From the NCBI GenBank assembly GCA_950295325.1, contig OX485807.1, positions 50,684,440 to 50,748,439 on the forward strand: a DNA stretch of 64,000 nucleotides, written 5' to 3'. This document shows, piece after piece, positions 37,301 to 50,500 of this stretch. Numbering within the stretch: position 1 is the stretch's first letter; each line of letters opens with the position of its first letter. The DNA is from Polytrichum commune (taxonomy: Eukaryota; Streptophyta; Polytrichopsida; Polytrichales; Polytrichaceae). Under the pieces are notes generated by a model. It was given only the letters and a program-made list of their open reading frames with translations, made no database searches and was not told the origin of the DNA. A program made the translations under genes and the position numbers.

Positions 37301-37900
37301 GCCACATATGCAACAATCTTCGATTACCTAAAACCAACCAATTGATATTTTAAAATACTCCAAAAAAAGCTTGGTCCTAGGCAATTAACCTACGTCACTA
37401 AAAACTTGTCCTATGTAATTGGAAATATGCAAATCTAGCACAATGCTAGATTTGTATTGTTCTATCATGGATGTGGGATGATTGCATAGGACTTGTATGC
37501 TAGTAATGAATCTGTCCAATATGCCGATGGCAACAAACCCCAACAATACTTATGACTTTTTAACAAGTGTGTCTAGGTAAGAGAAGCAAGGAGGCCCCTA
37601 AACTGCCCATTGATGTAAGCCTTGGGGGTGTTGATATTCCCCCCCCCCCCCCCCCATTTCCTTTCAAGTAGTGAGGCTTTCCATTAAATACCAAGTTATG
37701 AGGAGAAATTGAGCTCAATTGGATGCGACCTGTTTGTTGCACGCAATCACCCCACGTCAATGAAAGAACAATTCAAACCTACCACTGGGCTAGATTTTTA
37801 AAATTTTCAGTTACAAAGGACAAGTTTCCTATGATGTAGCTCAATTGCCAAAGACCCATATACTTGTAGTGCATGCTTGAAGGCAAACCATCCTTAATAT
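34324..37900. other. Intergenic, no assignable gene
   Basis: Frames at 36141-36520 on the plus strand (including a hydrophobic stretch FFIATLFIAYELFITVAI before a KSVLIFGSAFVFD segment) and at 36481-36741 and 36828-37124 look slightly gene-like but are short, unsupported by splice signals I trust and unlike any family I recognise. They could be worn fragments of a membrane-protein gene. A C homopolymer of about 17 lies at 37639-37656. Confidence 0.35.
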
Positions 37901-38540
37901 CTACATATTGACATGTCAAGTGCCATTTTGTAGTACACATGCAGAAATTTACAAACTGATCTTTTGAGTGTCTACATCATTGCAATAAAGCGTGCAATTC
38001 ATGAAAGCTCGATAAGGAACTCTCTCATAAAAAAATCAACGCATGAGTAGAAGTTCAAGACACTCGAGAACAAATTGTCTACCACAAATGTCGACTATCA
38101 AGCATCATTTTGTATTACACACACACACAAAAAAAAACTACAGATTGATCCCAGATCGATCATGCACACGATACACTTTGGTAAGCACTACACATACATA
38201 TCCTATTTTTAAACGTCTTTAAAAGTCAAGCACTGAATTGAACGTACACTGCAAGCTTGATAGTTAAGGTTTGGCATAAAAAGTCAACAACATCAGAGAA
38301 GAAATTGAGAAGTACACTTGCAGGCAATTATACCTACTTATATGTTGAGCGTATATATCAAGTGCTGATTTGTAGTACGTCTACATAAATTACAAACCAG
38401 TGATACGAATCATTTTGAGCACTTAAGTTAGACACATATATGCGGACAAGTTTGTGAGTGACTTTGACTTTAACATCGCAGCAAATTGTGCCATGAAAGC
38501 TCGATATATATATAAGGTCGAGGTGCGAATTCCTGAAATC
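37900..38540. repeat. Imperfect tandem repeats, unit about 180-255 bp
   Basis: Units start near 37910, 38088 and 38343, each opening with a form of TATCAAGTGCCATTTTGTAGTACAC, then ACAAACTGAT, a GCAATTC or GCAAATTGTGC block and ATGAAAGCTCGATA. A solitary relative lies at 29277-29420 (TCAAGTGCCACTTTGTAGTA). Confidence 0.65.
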
Positions 38541-41512
38541 AAAAACTGATGATGCTCGTCAACAGTTGCAATGAGTATAATGTGGAGGATGTAGGCGGGA
38601 GTTTTTCGAGCTAGTAGGCTTTATAATTAAGTACATGTTGCAGGACTCAATGCCATGTGAGAGGTAGGTGATGAAGAAGATCAAACATTTCATTCGATTG
38701 TGAAGAGTGACCACTTGTCGGGTTGTGGATGCTCGGTAACAACTTTTCAATAGTCCCTTGGAAGTATGTGTATGTACTTATAAGCATTGTTCAATTGGTA
38801 CTTTTATAAGGTAGGAGCACCTTAAACCAAGACAACCTCCAACCATATCCTCGAAATCTTGCATAATAATAAGTACATGTTCATGTGAGAATGTTCACCA
38901 TGTGAAGATCAGGCCTTCCCAAATGGTTTAGGGTGTCAATATAGTTTTCACGTCAAAAATAGTAATTATATCAACATTGGGAAGGGGACTTGCAATACAC
39001 ACAGTCTTTTTCTTTATACAGTTGCCACATGTTTGCCAAACACCTTAACTTCTTGGTTTAAGGAGCTCCTACCTTAGTTCTCTTTCTATAATGAAGATAG
39101 TGGACATTGGGCTTGTGGAGCATGACAACGCTTTTGAAGACTAAGAACAAAATTGCAACTTGCTTGAAGTTGTGTTGAACTTTATGTGAGGTATGTGGTC
39201 GAACAATACACTTCATCTTAGATTGGTGAATGTTCTGGGGTTTTGATCCCAAAAAAATCACGTTGTTTATTTGAAGTATATCTCCATGTACATCAATTTA
39301 CATTTGAATTACTGAAGAGTATAAGAAACTTGAAGTTCATGTGTTTACGTGAAATGAACCAAAAAAAAGACAAACTTAAGGATGAATTTGGAATACTTAG
39401 AGGCATTGTGTGGACTCTCTTCATGGGAGTACATGGACTTGGGACAAGTAGGTTGAAAGGATAAGGTTGAACTTAGTAATCAATTGGAAATCCGCTCACG
39501 ACCCGTTATGGTTAGCTTATTGTCCCTTTCTTGTGGTTGGTTTGGAACCACGTGGGTGTACAATATGAGTGCAAAATATAAGGTACTAAGTGTTAACGTA
39601 TGTGCACTTGTTACGGAAAACCTTCCAGCTTTTGAAATACTTGCATTGAGGTTGATCGACAACTTGACATTTGACGTGTGACATTACGCTTTCTTCAAGG
39701 ATCGATGTGCACTTATTGATCTATTCCAAAAGGTTGTATGAATTTCTTGTGCGACGCGATATTCACAGATTTTACAAGACCTTAGGATGACTTCATGGTC
39801 CATGGTGTAAACAACCCCTAAGTAACACGAGTCTCCTCACAATCATTTGGCCTTTTCTTCCCTTCATTGGATCTATTTACTCCCAATCTATGAATGGCTC
39901 TATCAATAAAAAAAGAATGAAGTAATGGGTAAGATAGATGTGCTTATTTTGGTCATTAATCGAACACCTATGTTTGAGTGGTAGGTGATGAGATGTGGCT
40001 CCAAGAACATATATTAAAAATACATGTTTTCAAAAGAGATTGGATAACATGTTCAGAATATGATAACTATTTTGAGCTCAACAATCACCATTATTAAATG
40101 AACCTTTATGACCACTTGATGAGCACATGAATCTTCACTTGGATAACGGATAAGATATTCATATGAGCTCTTGAAATCATGAAGACAACCGCTACATCCT
40201 CGATTTGGATCTGCTAATCATCTCGTACTGATTGCGTGTTTCATATCTTGGGAGGCGTGGGATAGTGGAAAAAGAAGTAATCATTCAAGACCCATCTACC
40301 TTATGCCCCTTTAGTTTGGACTCGTGATCTTTGATACATAATTATGGTTTGAACTCATTGATGTTTTATACTGGTGTTGGATTGGTATCATTCTTGTCAA
40401 AATCATTCAACCATCTACAATGAGGATTTCACATTTCTTGATACCAGTATGGTATGGGTATTTGACAAGGTTGGACGGGCATTGGATTTTGTTACTATCA
40501 TATGGTTATGGTTTTCAAAAACAAATTAGAAGCAAAGAACCTTTGGATTGAGGGTTTTGAGAGTTTTAACAATAAAAGAACCTCCAGTCTTTGGTTACTT
40601 GAAAAATGCAAAGATCCACTAGTTTTCATGAAAGAATTGACAAAGAGCTGGTGGGTTTTTTGAAAGTTATTTGAAAAAATTGAGAACCACAATTCATCTT
40701 ATGTAAAGCACCATATATCAATATTTGACCAATTGTATCACAAGTTTGATACCCACAAGTAGGTTCTTTGATACCATTTACTAATGTTACTTGTTTGCAT
40801 CCATGCATTCACATGTATACCAAACCAACATTGGTTCATACGTTGGACTTTGTGGGATCATATTGTAGTATAATTTGGGGTTTATTTATTTATTAGGATT
40901 CTTCATTCTCTAAACCAATTAGTTGGATGAAGACTACAAAGGTTCTTGATCTGGATGTATTAACGTAGAGGGTGCTAAAACCAACACCTTGAAATCTTGT
41001 ATAATAAGCATATGTTGATGATGAGAATGTTCATCATGTGAACATAAGCCCTCCCTAATGATTTTGGGTGACAACACAATTTCCGTTTCAATTTCTTAAT
41101 TTTAATACTGAGGGGGAAGGGGGGGGGGGGGGGAAGGGAGCTTGCAGTACACATGATCTCTTTTGTTCTACCTAGGCAGAATGTTATTTTGATTCCTACA
41201 ACTACCACATGTATGCCAAATACCTTAACTTCTCGGTTTAATGTGTTGCTACCTCAACATGTGGCAAATATCGCACACATACGTGATGTTTATGAGGAGT
41301 ATTTTGAGAACTATTTTTTTTTTGTCTTGATTTCTACAAGAAACTTATCTTGTGGTATCAAGATTTTGACAAGAATGGACTCTCTCCCTCTCCCTCTCTC
41401 CACAAAAACATATAATTTTGGATTTCATTACCTTAATTAGTGCAATTGCTACCAAAAACCTTCGAATGAAACCGTAGTTTGGGAAGCGCACGATGGATCG
41501 ACAAGTGTCGTT
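38541..41512. other. Intergenic, no gene seen
   Basis: Contains a family B segment in reverse orientation (39930-40190), one end of the TAAACAACCCC Tourist-like family at 39783-39818 followed by TAA, and a G-rich tract with about 17 consecutive G at 41111-41134. This interval is the 3' flank of SPAG6. Confidence 0.45.
39930..40190 (-). repeat. Dispersed repeat family B, reverse copy
   Basis: Shares TGTGGCTCCAAGAACATAT, TGTTCAGAATATGATAACTAT and ACTTGATGAGCACATGAATC with 62745-62990. Shorter partial copies are at 8340-8625, 12040-12180, 14100-14240 and 24580-24760. Confidence 0.7.
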
Positions 41513-44500
41513 TCAACCACGACATTGTTTTCTAGGGTCACGGGCCGTATAGATCGGGTTCGGTTTGCATTCGTAAACTCTATACTTCTTCACGGAATAG
41601 AAGCTCAAAATCTCGCTCGGATATGTGTTGTTGATCTTGTCGATGAGCTCCTTGGTCTTGGCTTCCGCCCCGAATTGGAGCTCTTGGATGCGCCCGAACG
41701 ACCCCGAGAGCACGAGCTTTGTGCGCAACTCCTTGTCGTGCACCGCGAGCTTTGCGATTTGTGCAAGAACGAACCTAAGCACGTGCTCCGGCATCATCGG
41801 GCCCTACAAGTTATCACAACCGTTGTAACCTCTCGCACATATGAACTTAGAAAGTAACTTCATAGAAATAAGAATCTCAAATCAATGTAGTAAAGATTTA
41901 TCCTAAAAAAAGAAGAACATAACATTATTCAAGTCCATAACAATGTTTTGTGGGACTGACAGTATTTTGCAGAATATTCCTCACATTCAAACTGAATATG
42001 GAGAATATTATGCAAAATATTGTCAGTCCCACAAAACATTGTTATGGATCTGAATAATGTTATGAAGCACCTTCAACGCATATTGAATTTAAATACTTTT
42101 AGAGAAGTGTATACTAGTTATGTATCCAAATAGTGACATGTAAGTAGCCACAAGATCCATTTTGAAATTACTTAACACATATTTAGGTAGAAATGGGTTT
42201 TTTTAATAGTCGTTTTTGTTTTTTTGAATGTGGTGATATGTCATTTCTATCCGAATTCTATGTGCATCATGATACTTCTTGTGAACAAAGATGTGTACCA
42301 AAGCGTGCAACTAATTTTGTTCAAGAAACTTAGTTTCAAATTTGTAATCTTGCACAAACTTTGAAATGTGTTCATCAACCAAGAAGTAGACAAAGTTGGT
42401 TGAGTTGTGGGAATTAGTCATCTACCTTGCATAGGAATTAATCGTCAATTGAATGGGACTTTTGGTTGGGAGTTGATTGTTTTGCATACAACACTTTTCA
42501 GGTTGGGTAAGTTTTCGGTGCATGTTTGGAGTTGGTGTAGAGGTTTGAATGAAGAACATTTGCTTTTATCAATTCATTAAGGACCAAACTCCTTTTATAA
42601 TGCCAAAAGGTGCTATGAACTTGATTTTAACCCTCAATGAGTTAAAATAAAAATGTTCTTCCTTCAACCCTCCACACCAACTCCAAGCATGCACCAAAAA
42701 CTCATCCAAACATGATAAGTGTTATAATATGCAAAAGGGATGGAAATTAACCAACTTGCACCAAAAGTCTCCTTGGATTGAAGGACAACTCCATTTTATT
42801 TGACCAAATAGTGTTTGTGATTAGCAAATGAAATCTTAGCATTTGTATATATAGTGTCATATGGGTAAATTGACATGGAGCTTTGAACAAGAGCCTGAAT
42901 TTGGAAGCATTGTGTACTTGTAGCATGGACTCAATGGCGGGGTAGTGCGTGAGGCGATTGCAAATAACTTTTAATGCGTGTTCACATTTGGTTTGGAGGT
43001 CTTCACTACTCCCTTTGTAGCTGAGATAGGTCACGAACAATGGCATGGCCCCCGCCTCTGTCACAGCTTTTGCTAGTTCGGGAGAGTGTTTCCCAATTTG
43101 TCCGAGAGACCACGCAGTTGCACTCCTAATGTGGTCCTCGGCCTCGTTGGCAAGGGCTTCGACCAATGGTGGCAACGCGTTAGATGAAATCACTTCGGTT
43201 GCTAATGCTTGTGAAAATGACGAGATGTGTCCTAATGCCATGATTCCTGCATTTGGAAAGACACAAAGCATTGATAACTACACACAAAACCACAAAAATG
43301 TTTAGATCAAGTTAACCCCTAAAGACCTACAATTACAAGATTAAATGTGTCCCGCCAAATACCTATTTGAAGCTCCAAAGTACCAATATGATGATCTCAC
43401 AAGACGTCTCAAAGCTTTTGAGAGCGGGAGAAAGAGTATTCCCAGGCCGATTGTCCAAAGTGGGTCCAAAATAATTGGGGACTTGGCAAGGCTTGGCCTT
43501 GAGGGGTTAACCACTAATTGTTCAACTCACCTTCATTTGTTAGCTGTCATGAACAAATAAACTACTCTTGGATAGAAATCCATCAGTTATGAGTGAAATG
43601 TCATGCATGTCATGCATGTCATTTTTGTATTATGATTGTATGCACGCACAACCCCTGCACAAAAAGTTTGTCTTTTCAATTCAAGATGAGAAGAAATTGT
43701 TGCATATGAACCAATCTCTTATTCATCGTTGCTGACAACTTGTATCCTATAAGTTGTGATAACTTCATCTCAAATGTGCCTCGCTTGATTAATATGAGAC
43801 CTTCAAACTCAATTTAGTTGCACAAAATCAAGTCATGGGAGTAAATTGGCGTACCCGGCAAGCGTTCCGCATTATGTGTTTCCGAAATGTTGTCAACGAG
43901 AGGAGGAATTCCTTTTGTTTTAGAAATGAGGTTGGCAAGGTTGGGCGCGTGTTTGCAAACTTCACATATAACCAAGGTAGAGTTTTTCCTCACCATAGGT
44001 TCCGAATCTTTCAACAAAAGGTAGATTTGGGGGAAAATGTTTGCGGAAACCACTATCTGCAAAACGCTCATACAAGGAGCCAATTCAACACTCAGGACTT
44101 AAAATAAACCTAGTGGGAAAATAAAAAATAAAAAATAAAAAATAAAAATAAAGAAGTCACATAAATTCCTGCTGTGGATGTTCTTATTCCGCAAGTGGAT
44201 GAAACTTTCATCTTTCATATGAATAACTAACTTAAAAGAAATAGGTCAAATTCGGTTGAACATCAACCAACTTGGTAGGTTATACCTTGGCAAAATCCGA
44301 TGAATGTTTTGCTACTGAGAACAAAATTGCACACACCTATTGAATAGCAACAAGTCATCCGTTAGTAATAATGTTACTTAGTTTCATTGACATAGTGACC
44401 TAATGCCCAAATGAACAACGAACACAACAATTTGCAATGGGTGTTATGCAATGTATACATCAAACCCATATTAAAAAAAAAAAAACTTGATCAATAATCA

Positions 44501-47500
44501 TCTTTGAGCACCACTTTAACTTAGCGTTCTAGTATCCACTTCTTGACGACTCCAAAGAGCCCCCATAGAGCAATTTTCTACTGCACATTAGTTTATCATG
44601 TGACTCCTCGTATGTGCACATGTACCGAGTAGAAGTATCCAAATAAAACGATGTTAGGGTCCGATCACGATAAGGTGTATCAAAAACTGTGCCACGTGTC
44701 ACCTTTTTTTTTTCAGAGTCCTTGCCACTCTTGTTGATAGTTATCATGCTTTTATTTTGAACTTCGCATAGGTTTAAAACCAAGACTCATGAACACAATT
44801 ATAGATATTGCCATCACATTTTATTAATGGTCTGTGATTTTAATTGTATGATTTGATTGTCTCAAATATGAGTCTTTACAAAATGCAAGGACTCCTTTTT
44901 CTTTGGTCCTTAGTAGTAATTCTTATCATGGTTAGACTTGTCGATGTTCCGATTATAAAGAGTCTTGCATAATTTATAAAATTAGAAAGATGACTTCACT
45001 CACTAGTTTATTTTTTTAAAAGATCATTGACACAAGTGTTGGCAATGACAACGATGAGAGATTTGGGTTCCCTTTTTTTTATGTCTTTATGGTTTACTTT
45101 GATGCCTAATGCCTAGGACTGAAGCGTCTCAAATTCATGCATGCTCTCTCTGTCTCACACAATTTCATAGTACTTGCACATACATTCATGGCGTCTATGT
45201 AAACCCTTCCATCATGGATGAAAAGAGCTTTACTAAAACAACTCCTGCAAAAGTTGAGGACCAATTCATTCCAACTGTACTCCACTAGACTAATTTGGGG
45301 TATTTCATGTCATTTCTGAAATCAGGGCAACTTTGAATAACCATATAGCAAGCCATATTATAAAGCACTTCGTTTTCACCTTCGCCATGGATGAGTTGAC
45401 GTAGACACCGCGAATTCCTAGCCGTTTCATTCACCATGGCAATCCTCACAAGTTACAACTAGGAAGAGAAATGATGTTATGGCCCAAATAAGACTTGAAA
45501 TCAAAATGTGAAGGTGAGTATAGTGCAACCTCTTGTTTGATTTTTTTGTCGGGCTCGCTCACCCAAGGAGCGACCATAGATAAAATACCGGCATCAATGA
45601 CTGCTTCGCTAAGCTCCGGTGTGTGCTTGACTATATCTGCAATGGAGCCCAATGTTGTTCGCCTCACTTGTAGATCTGAATCCTGATAAGAGCTCATGTT
45701 ATAACCATTCTTGGGAACTCTATAAAAATGATGCATTAAGATGCTCCTTAAAAATGTGAACTTAGGGCCTCTTTACACTGTTGACTTGTGACCATGACCA
45801 TCATTTTCTAAATTCTCTCGTGGTTAAGAAGTGAGTGGTGGTTCCACCTCGTTTTACAGAATGTCATCAAAATTAGAAGTGGCCATGTCCAAGAATGTAT
45901 GAGAAAGTGACATGGAAACCTATGTGTCTAGAAATGGATATTGTTTGGTGATCACCCATAATTCGCAACAAGAGAATCCCAATAGTTGTTTCTTAGCTAC
46001 AAATGAAGGCGATCATGTCAATTAGATTCTACTGTCAATGAATTATATATTTAGCAATATGACTATCTTTAAGAGGAAAATTCTAATGAATCACTAATTC
46101 TATGTCAATTTAAATTCTTGTCTTCATTAGACTCACTACGTCTTGGTCAAACTGCGCATTACACTATGTCCCATGACCAAAGGCGTTGTGGGTTTTTCTT
46201 GGTCATGATCTTCAGACCGCCGAGCATGACCACAATGAATCCTATTTTTTTTCTTTCCTTCTGGCCCTTGGCCACATGTTTAAAAAGCCCTTACAAGCCT
46301 TATCCAACCTTATTAAGTTATTTGTTAAGCCAATCCTTTATTCTCTACATCCTATACTTGCTCAAAGTGCATCCTCACGGTGCCTCTATCCCAAGGTGAG
46401 ATACAACCAATAATTCAATATGGGAATCACACTCCCTTACCACTTATTCTCTTCCACTAGATGGGTTTGAACTCTTAAAAAAAAGGATTGGAAATCTATT
46501 ATTGTAGTAGATCATAAAATCTTCTAGTGGAAGAGACCCAATAAATAAGAGACCGCAATTCCAGTAGTGATGTCGTAACATTTCTCTCGTGTATGACAAT
46601 GCTTACAACTTGTATACCTATTCATAGTTCAATCTCGTGTCCAGGGAGATTTTTGGACATAATTGGTCGAGATCCTAGTGTTTTCAAGACCAACCAATTA
46701 CATGTTGACAGCTTTCGGTTTTTCTATATTGAATTGAGGAACATTATTGAAATTCCTGTAAATGGATCGGTAATTTTCCTGAAGTCTTGAACTTGAACCG
46801 ATATTTCTCAAACTTAATGCATTTGTTTACAACGAGCGGTCGGTCCTCTCCCATTCATTGGTTCACTTTTTGGTTGTTGTTGCCATAAATAAGCAAAATA
46901 TAAAATTTCCTGTTTGATATTATTGGGTTCCAACCACTGGAGTGACAACATGTGATAATGTTTTCGAGAGTAATTAAGTCTTTTTAGTCACTTGTGTGAT
47001 GCCTAAGTGTGGCATTTTCCTACCAACTTAGAATCAACAAATATGCCATTACAAAAACCATGAGTCATACCACTAGTTCTTTGCCACTACGAGGTAGATT
47101 TTCAAATCGAATAGTGTAATGATCATTGATCCTTTCAATATCAACATATGAGTTCTAGGCGATCCTCTTGAATTGATGAAAAAATAATGCAAATCCACTG
47201 TTAGGTTTGTAGATTTTTCAATGACAAAGGACAATTTCCAAGTGATAGAAGATAATTGCCTCAAACTCATATGCTTGTAGTATTTTAATGTGGATCCGAG
47301 GTGGACTTGAGCCCTCAAATCCTTAGAAAGTCTTAGAATGTTGTGATGAAGGCCATCACAATAAAGTAATCCCTTATCAATGACACTTTTGGTTAGGGTT
47401 TGTTGGTTTTGCATACAACAATTCCCATGTTTGGTAAGTTTTTGGTGCATGCCTAGAACTAGTGTGGAGATTTGAATGAAGGGCCCTTTATATTGATCAT

Positions 47501-50500
47501 ATTGGCATGCCAAGAAGTGCTAAAATGGTTTTGGCCCTTGGTTTGTTGACGTAAAATGTTTTCCACTCAATTTTAGACGATTCCTTCAAACTTGCACCAC
47601 AAGTGGAGAGAAATTATTGATTTTGTACTCAAAAGAACCATTGGGATATCATAGGGACCACCTCCTGATGAAAAGTCTTATTGAATTAAAAAATCACTCT
47701 AATGTGTAGGAATTTTTGTTGTACATTGTGTCCAATTGGCTAAACAAAATTTGATGGGTAATTGCTCATTGAATAGTACTTGAGAAGAAATACAAAATAT
47801 GTGTTCTATATACTTCATTTGAGTTGGGATCGAGTGGACTATGGACATCACAAAAATATGACTTTGAAAGCTCCCCAAATCTAATTTCTAGACAAAAAAA
47901 CACTTTCTTAATCAAATGAACTCAACAAAACAATTTAGGTTTACAACTACAAGGTATTTGGATAAAGCCTACCTTTGGAAAGGAAGGAAGTTTGCTTCTT
48001 TGCCGCTTAATAAAACATGATCACCATAGGGAAAAATAGAATCCCATTCTCATTGGCCCTCAAGCACACAAACACATTCGGTGTTGCCCCCCCCCCCCAA
48101 ATATAAAAGTATGAGATACTAGATAGTGGGAGTTTCAGATTAGTGCTTTATAATTGCCCCTAAATGTTGTGGTGGACACATATATCCTTAACTCCCATTT
48201 GGAGAGGCCTAGATAAATATCAATAGGTTCAAATTTATCCAATTTGTTTGGCTGGAAGTTGGATTCAACTATGTTACATCATCTCCATGTGTTTGTTCTT
48301 CATTTTATTAATATGCAAAGTGCGGGGAATTTTCTTGGATTTTAAAGAGAGGCCTTCAAAGAAAATATGGACAACTCTCAAGACTACCCATCAGTTGCAT
48401 GGTGGGTATTGACATTAGAGTTTGTCTATATATATATATATATATATATAGATATTTTAATAACTATCCTTGCAAGGTTTCAACATTGCAAGAGCTAAAA
48501 ACAATTCCCATTAAAATGGAATGGCGTGACCTTTTTGCATTTTAAATGGTCCATGTGAAATACCATATCTCACAAAATAAGTATATACCAATAGCGAAAT
48601 TTTAAGAAACTTTCTAAGGAGATGAAAAAACGCACATTAAATCATTTATTGACCACCTCTAGGCCGCTTGGGCAATCAAGGGTTAATATCTAGAGCTTTA
48701 TTTCAATCTCAAATGTGCTTTGAACTCCCTAAAAACATCCCCAAAAGATATTCGTATAGGAAAAGTAAGATTCAACACTTGTGACATTTAGGAAATAACC
48801 TTTAAATGACCAATGACCTAAGAATGACCAATTTGTGACTTTTAGGGCATAGACGGAAGGGTTAGTTAGATTGGTTTAAATAGATTTTAGACAAAGTACA
48901 TGGATGGACAAGTCCTTTACCCTATTGAAAGTAATTTTTTTAAAAAAATAAAAAAATAAAATTCATTTATGATTTCTCTAGTGCATAACATTAGTCAACA
49001 CTCTTGGAGGACTCCACGCCCAACTACGAGTTCAGCCTGACATTGTAACATTCTATAGGTAAAAAGCTTGGAGATTCTCAACATACAATCACCCGATCCC
49101 ATGGCCCATGAAACTCAAGGTAGTTGTTGATGAATGGCATGTGAGCAACTGAAAAGTGCACAGTTTTATACAACTCTCAAATTATGTGAAAGTTTTTGTC
49201 TGAGAAACTCACATAATTGGCTATTAACTCACATATTTGACTATTTCAGCCCAAGCAAAGGTGCGAACATACCTTTATCAATGGCAAGAAGGCCTTCAAC
49301 GCACCCGCATCAACCGCGACTTGCGCTAGTTGTGGATTGTGGCCCGCAATGTGGCCTATGGTAGCGGCTGCGATCTCCTTCACCACCGGATCTATTTCTT
49401 GGGTCACCAAGATGATTAAGTGAATGCCCCCTAAATCCACGATTGCTTGCGAGAAAGGTGCCGAATGTTTGGCTACGGATCTCAACACGGTCGTGGATGC
49501 CTTCCTACTCAACCGATGCGCCTCCCTTCAAAACAAAACAAACTTAGACCCGATTCAATCTGTACGTTATTAAGATTCAAGTCAAATTAGGGTCATTGTA
49601 TTATTAATGAAGAGTTTACAAATTACTGCTAATTTTGAAATCCTTCAATAATCTTTCTGCACCTATTTGAGATTAGGTACGGACACTCATGTTGTATGGA
49701 TACCATCACCAAGATGATCAATGGAATCAAAACCAAAGCAACTGCATTCATTAAACAAGAATGTTTCTGTAAATTGGGCTGTATGTATTCGGCCACATTT
49801 CTTGACATCCACAAGAATTACATTGTATGATGCGCATTGATACGTTTTCCATGGACAATGTTTGAACGTCCTGTGAAGTTCAAGTCTGTTTTTCGTATAT
49901 CTTCAATCAAAGCCCTCGAATGTTTCAGCAAAATGTTTCAGATACACGTGCTTGAAGAAATTTGAAGCGACCTTGTGTGGATGATATGAAGGGCCAAGAG
50001 AAAGTTACCACGACGATGCGGATGATGTTGTTCGATTATTTGAGTTGAGAGTTCGTACGTTAGATTGTGTCTCTGCCAGTTAAATTGTTCTTCTTTGCGT
50101 AAATGTTTTTGAATGCACATGCCAAGTTGAGGTCTCACCTTAGAGATAGAATGAGTTGAAGAATGATGGATTCGTTGACCATGGATTCAGCAAGAGTGAT
50201 GTTCATGGCTGCCAACCGAGTCAACGTTGCGCATGCCGTTTGTTGGATGTGTGGGACAATGTCAAGCAGCAATGGCCTAATCAGTTGCATGATTCCCGCA
50301 TTTTGAAGAATCTCGACATTCTGCCAAAACCCAAAGATCGAAAGATTCTTTAGGTTCTTATGCATGCAAAACGAAAAATTAGGCTAAGGGACAAAGAAAA
50401 AAAGATTGTAGACACCAAACATGCAAAGAACACCCCCGCTTTCGTTTCATTGCTAGGGTTATATAACACACTCTAAGCACAACCAAGTTGCTCTCTCTCC

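Noticed and set aside
41525-41857. Plus-strand open frame of 110 codons
   Set aside because: Antisense shadow of SPAG6 exon 8.
45766-46150. Possible further Tourist-like element starting TTAGGGCCTCTTTACACTG
   Set aside because: The left end resembles the GGGCCACTTTACACT family, but no matching inverted right end with a TAA triplet was found.
47073-47513. Minus-strand open frame of 146 codons in a SPAG6 intron
   Set aside because: It overlaps a family C foldback element and similar frames occur over the other copies.
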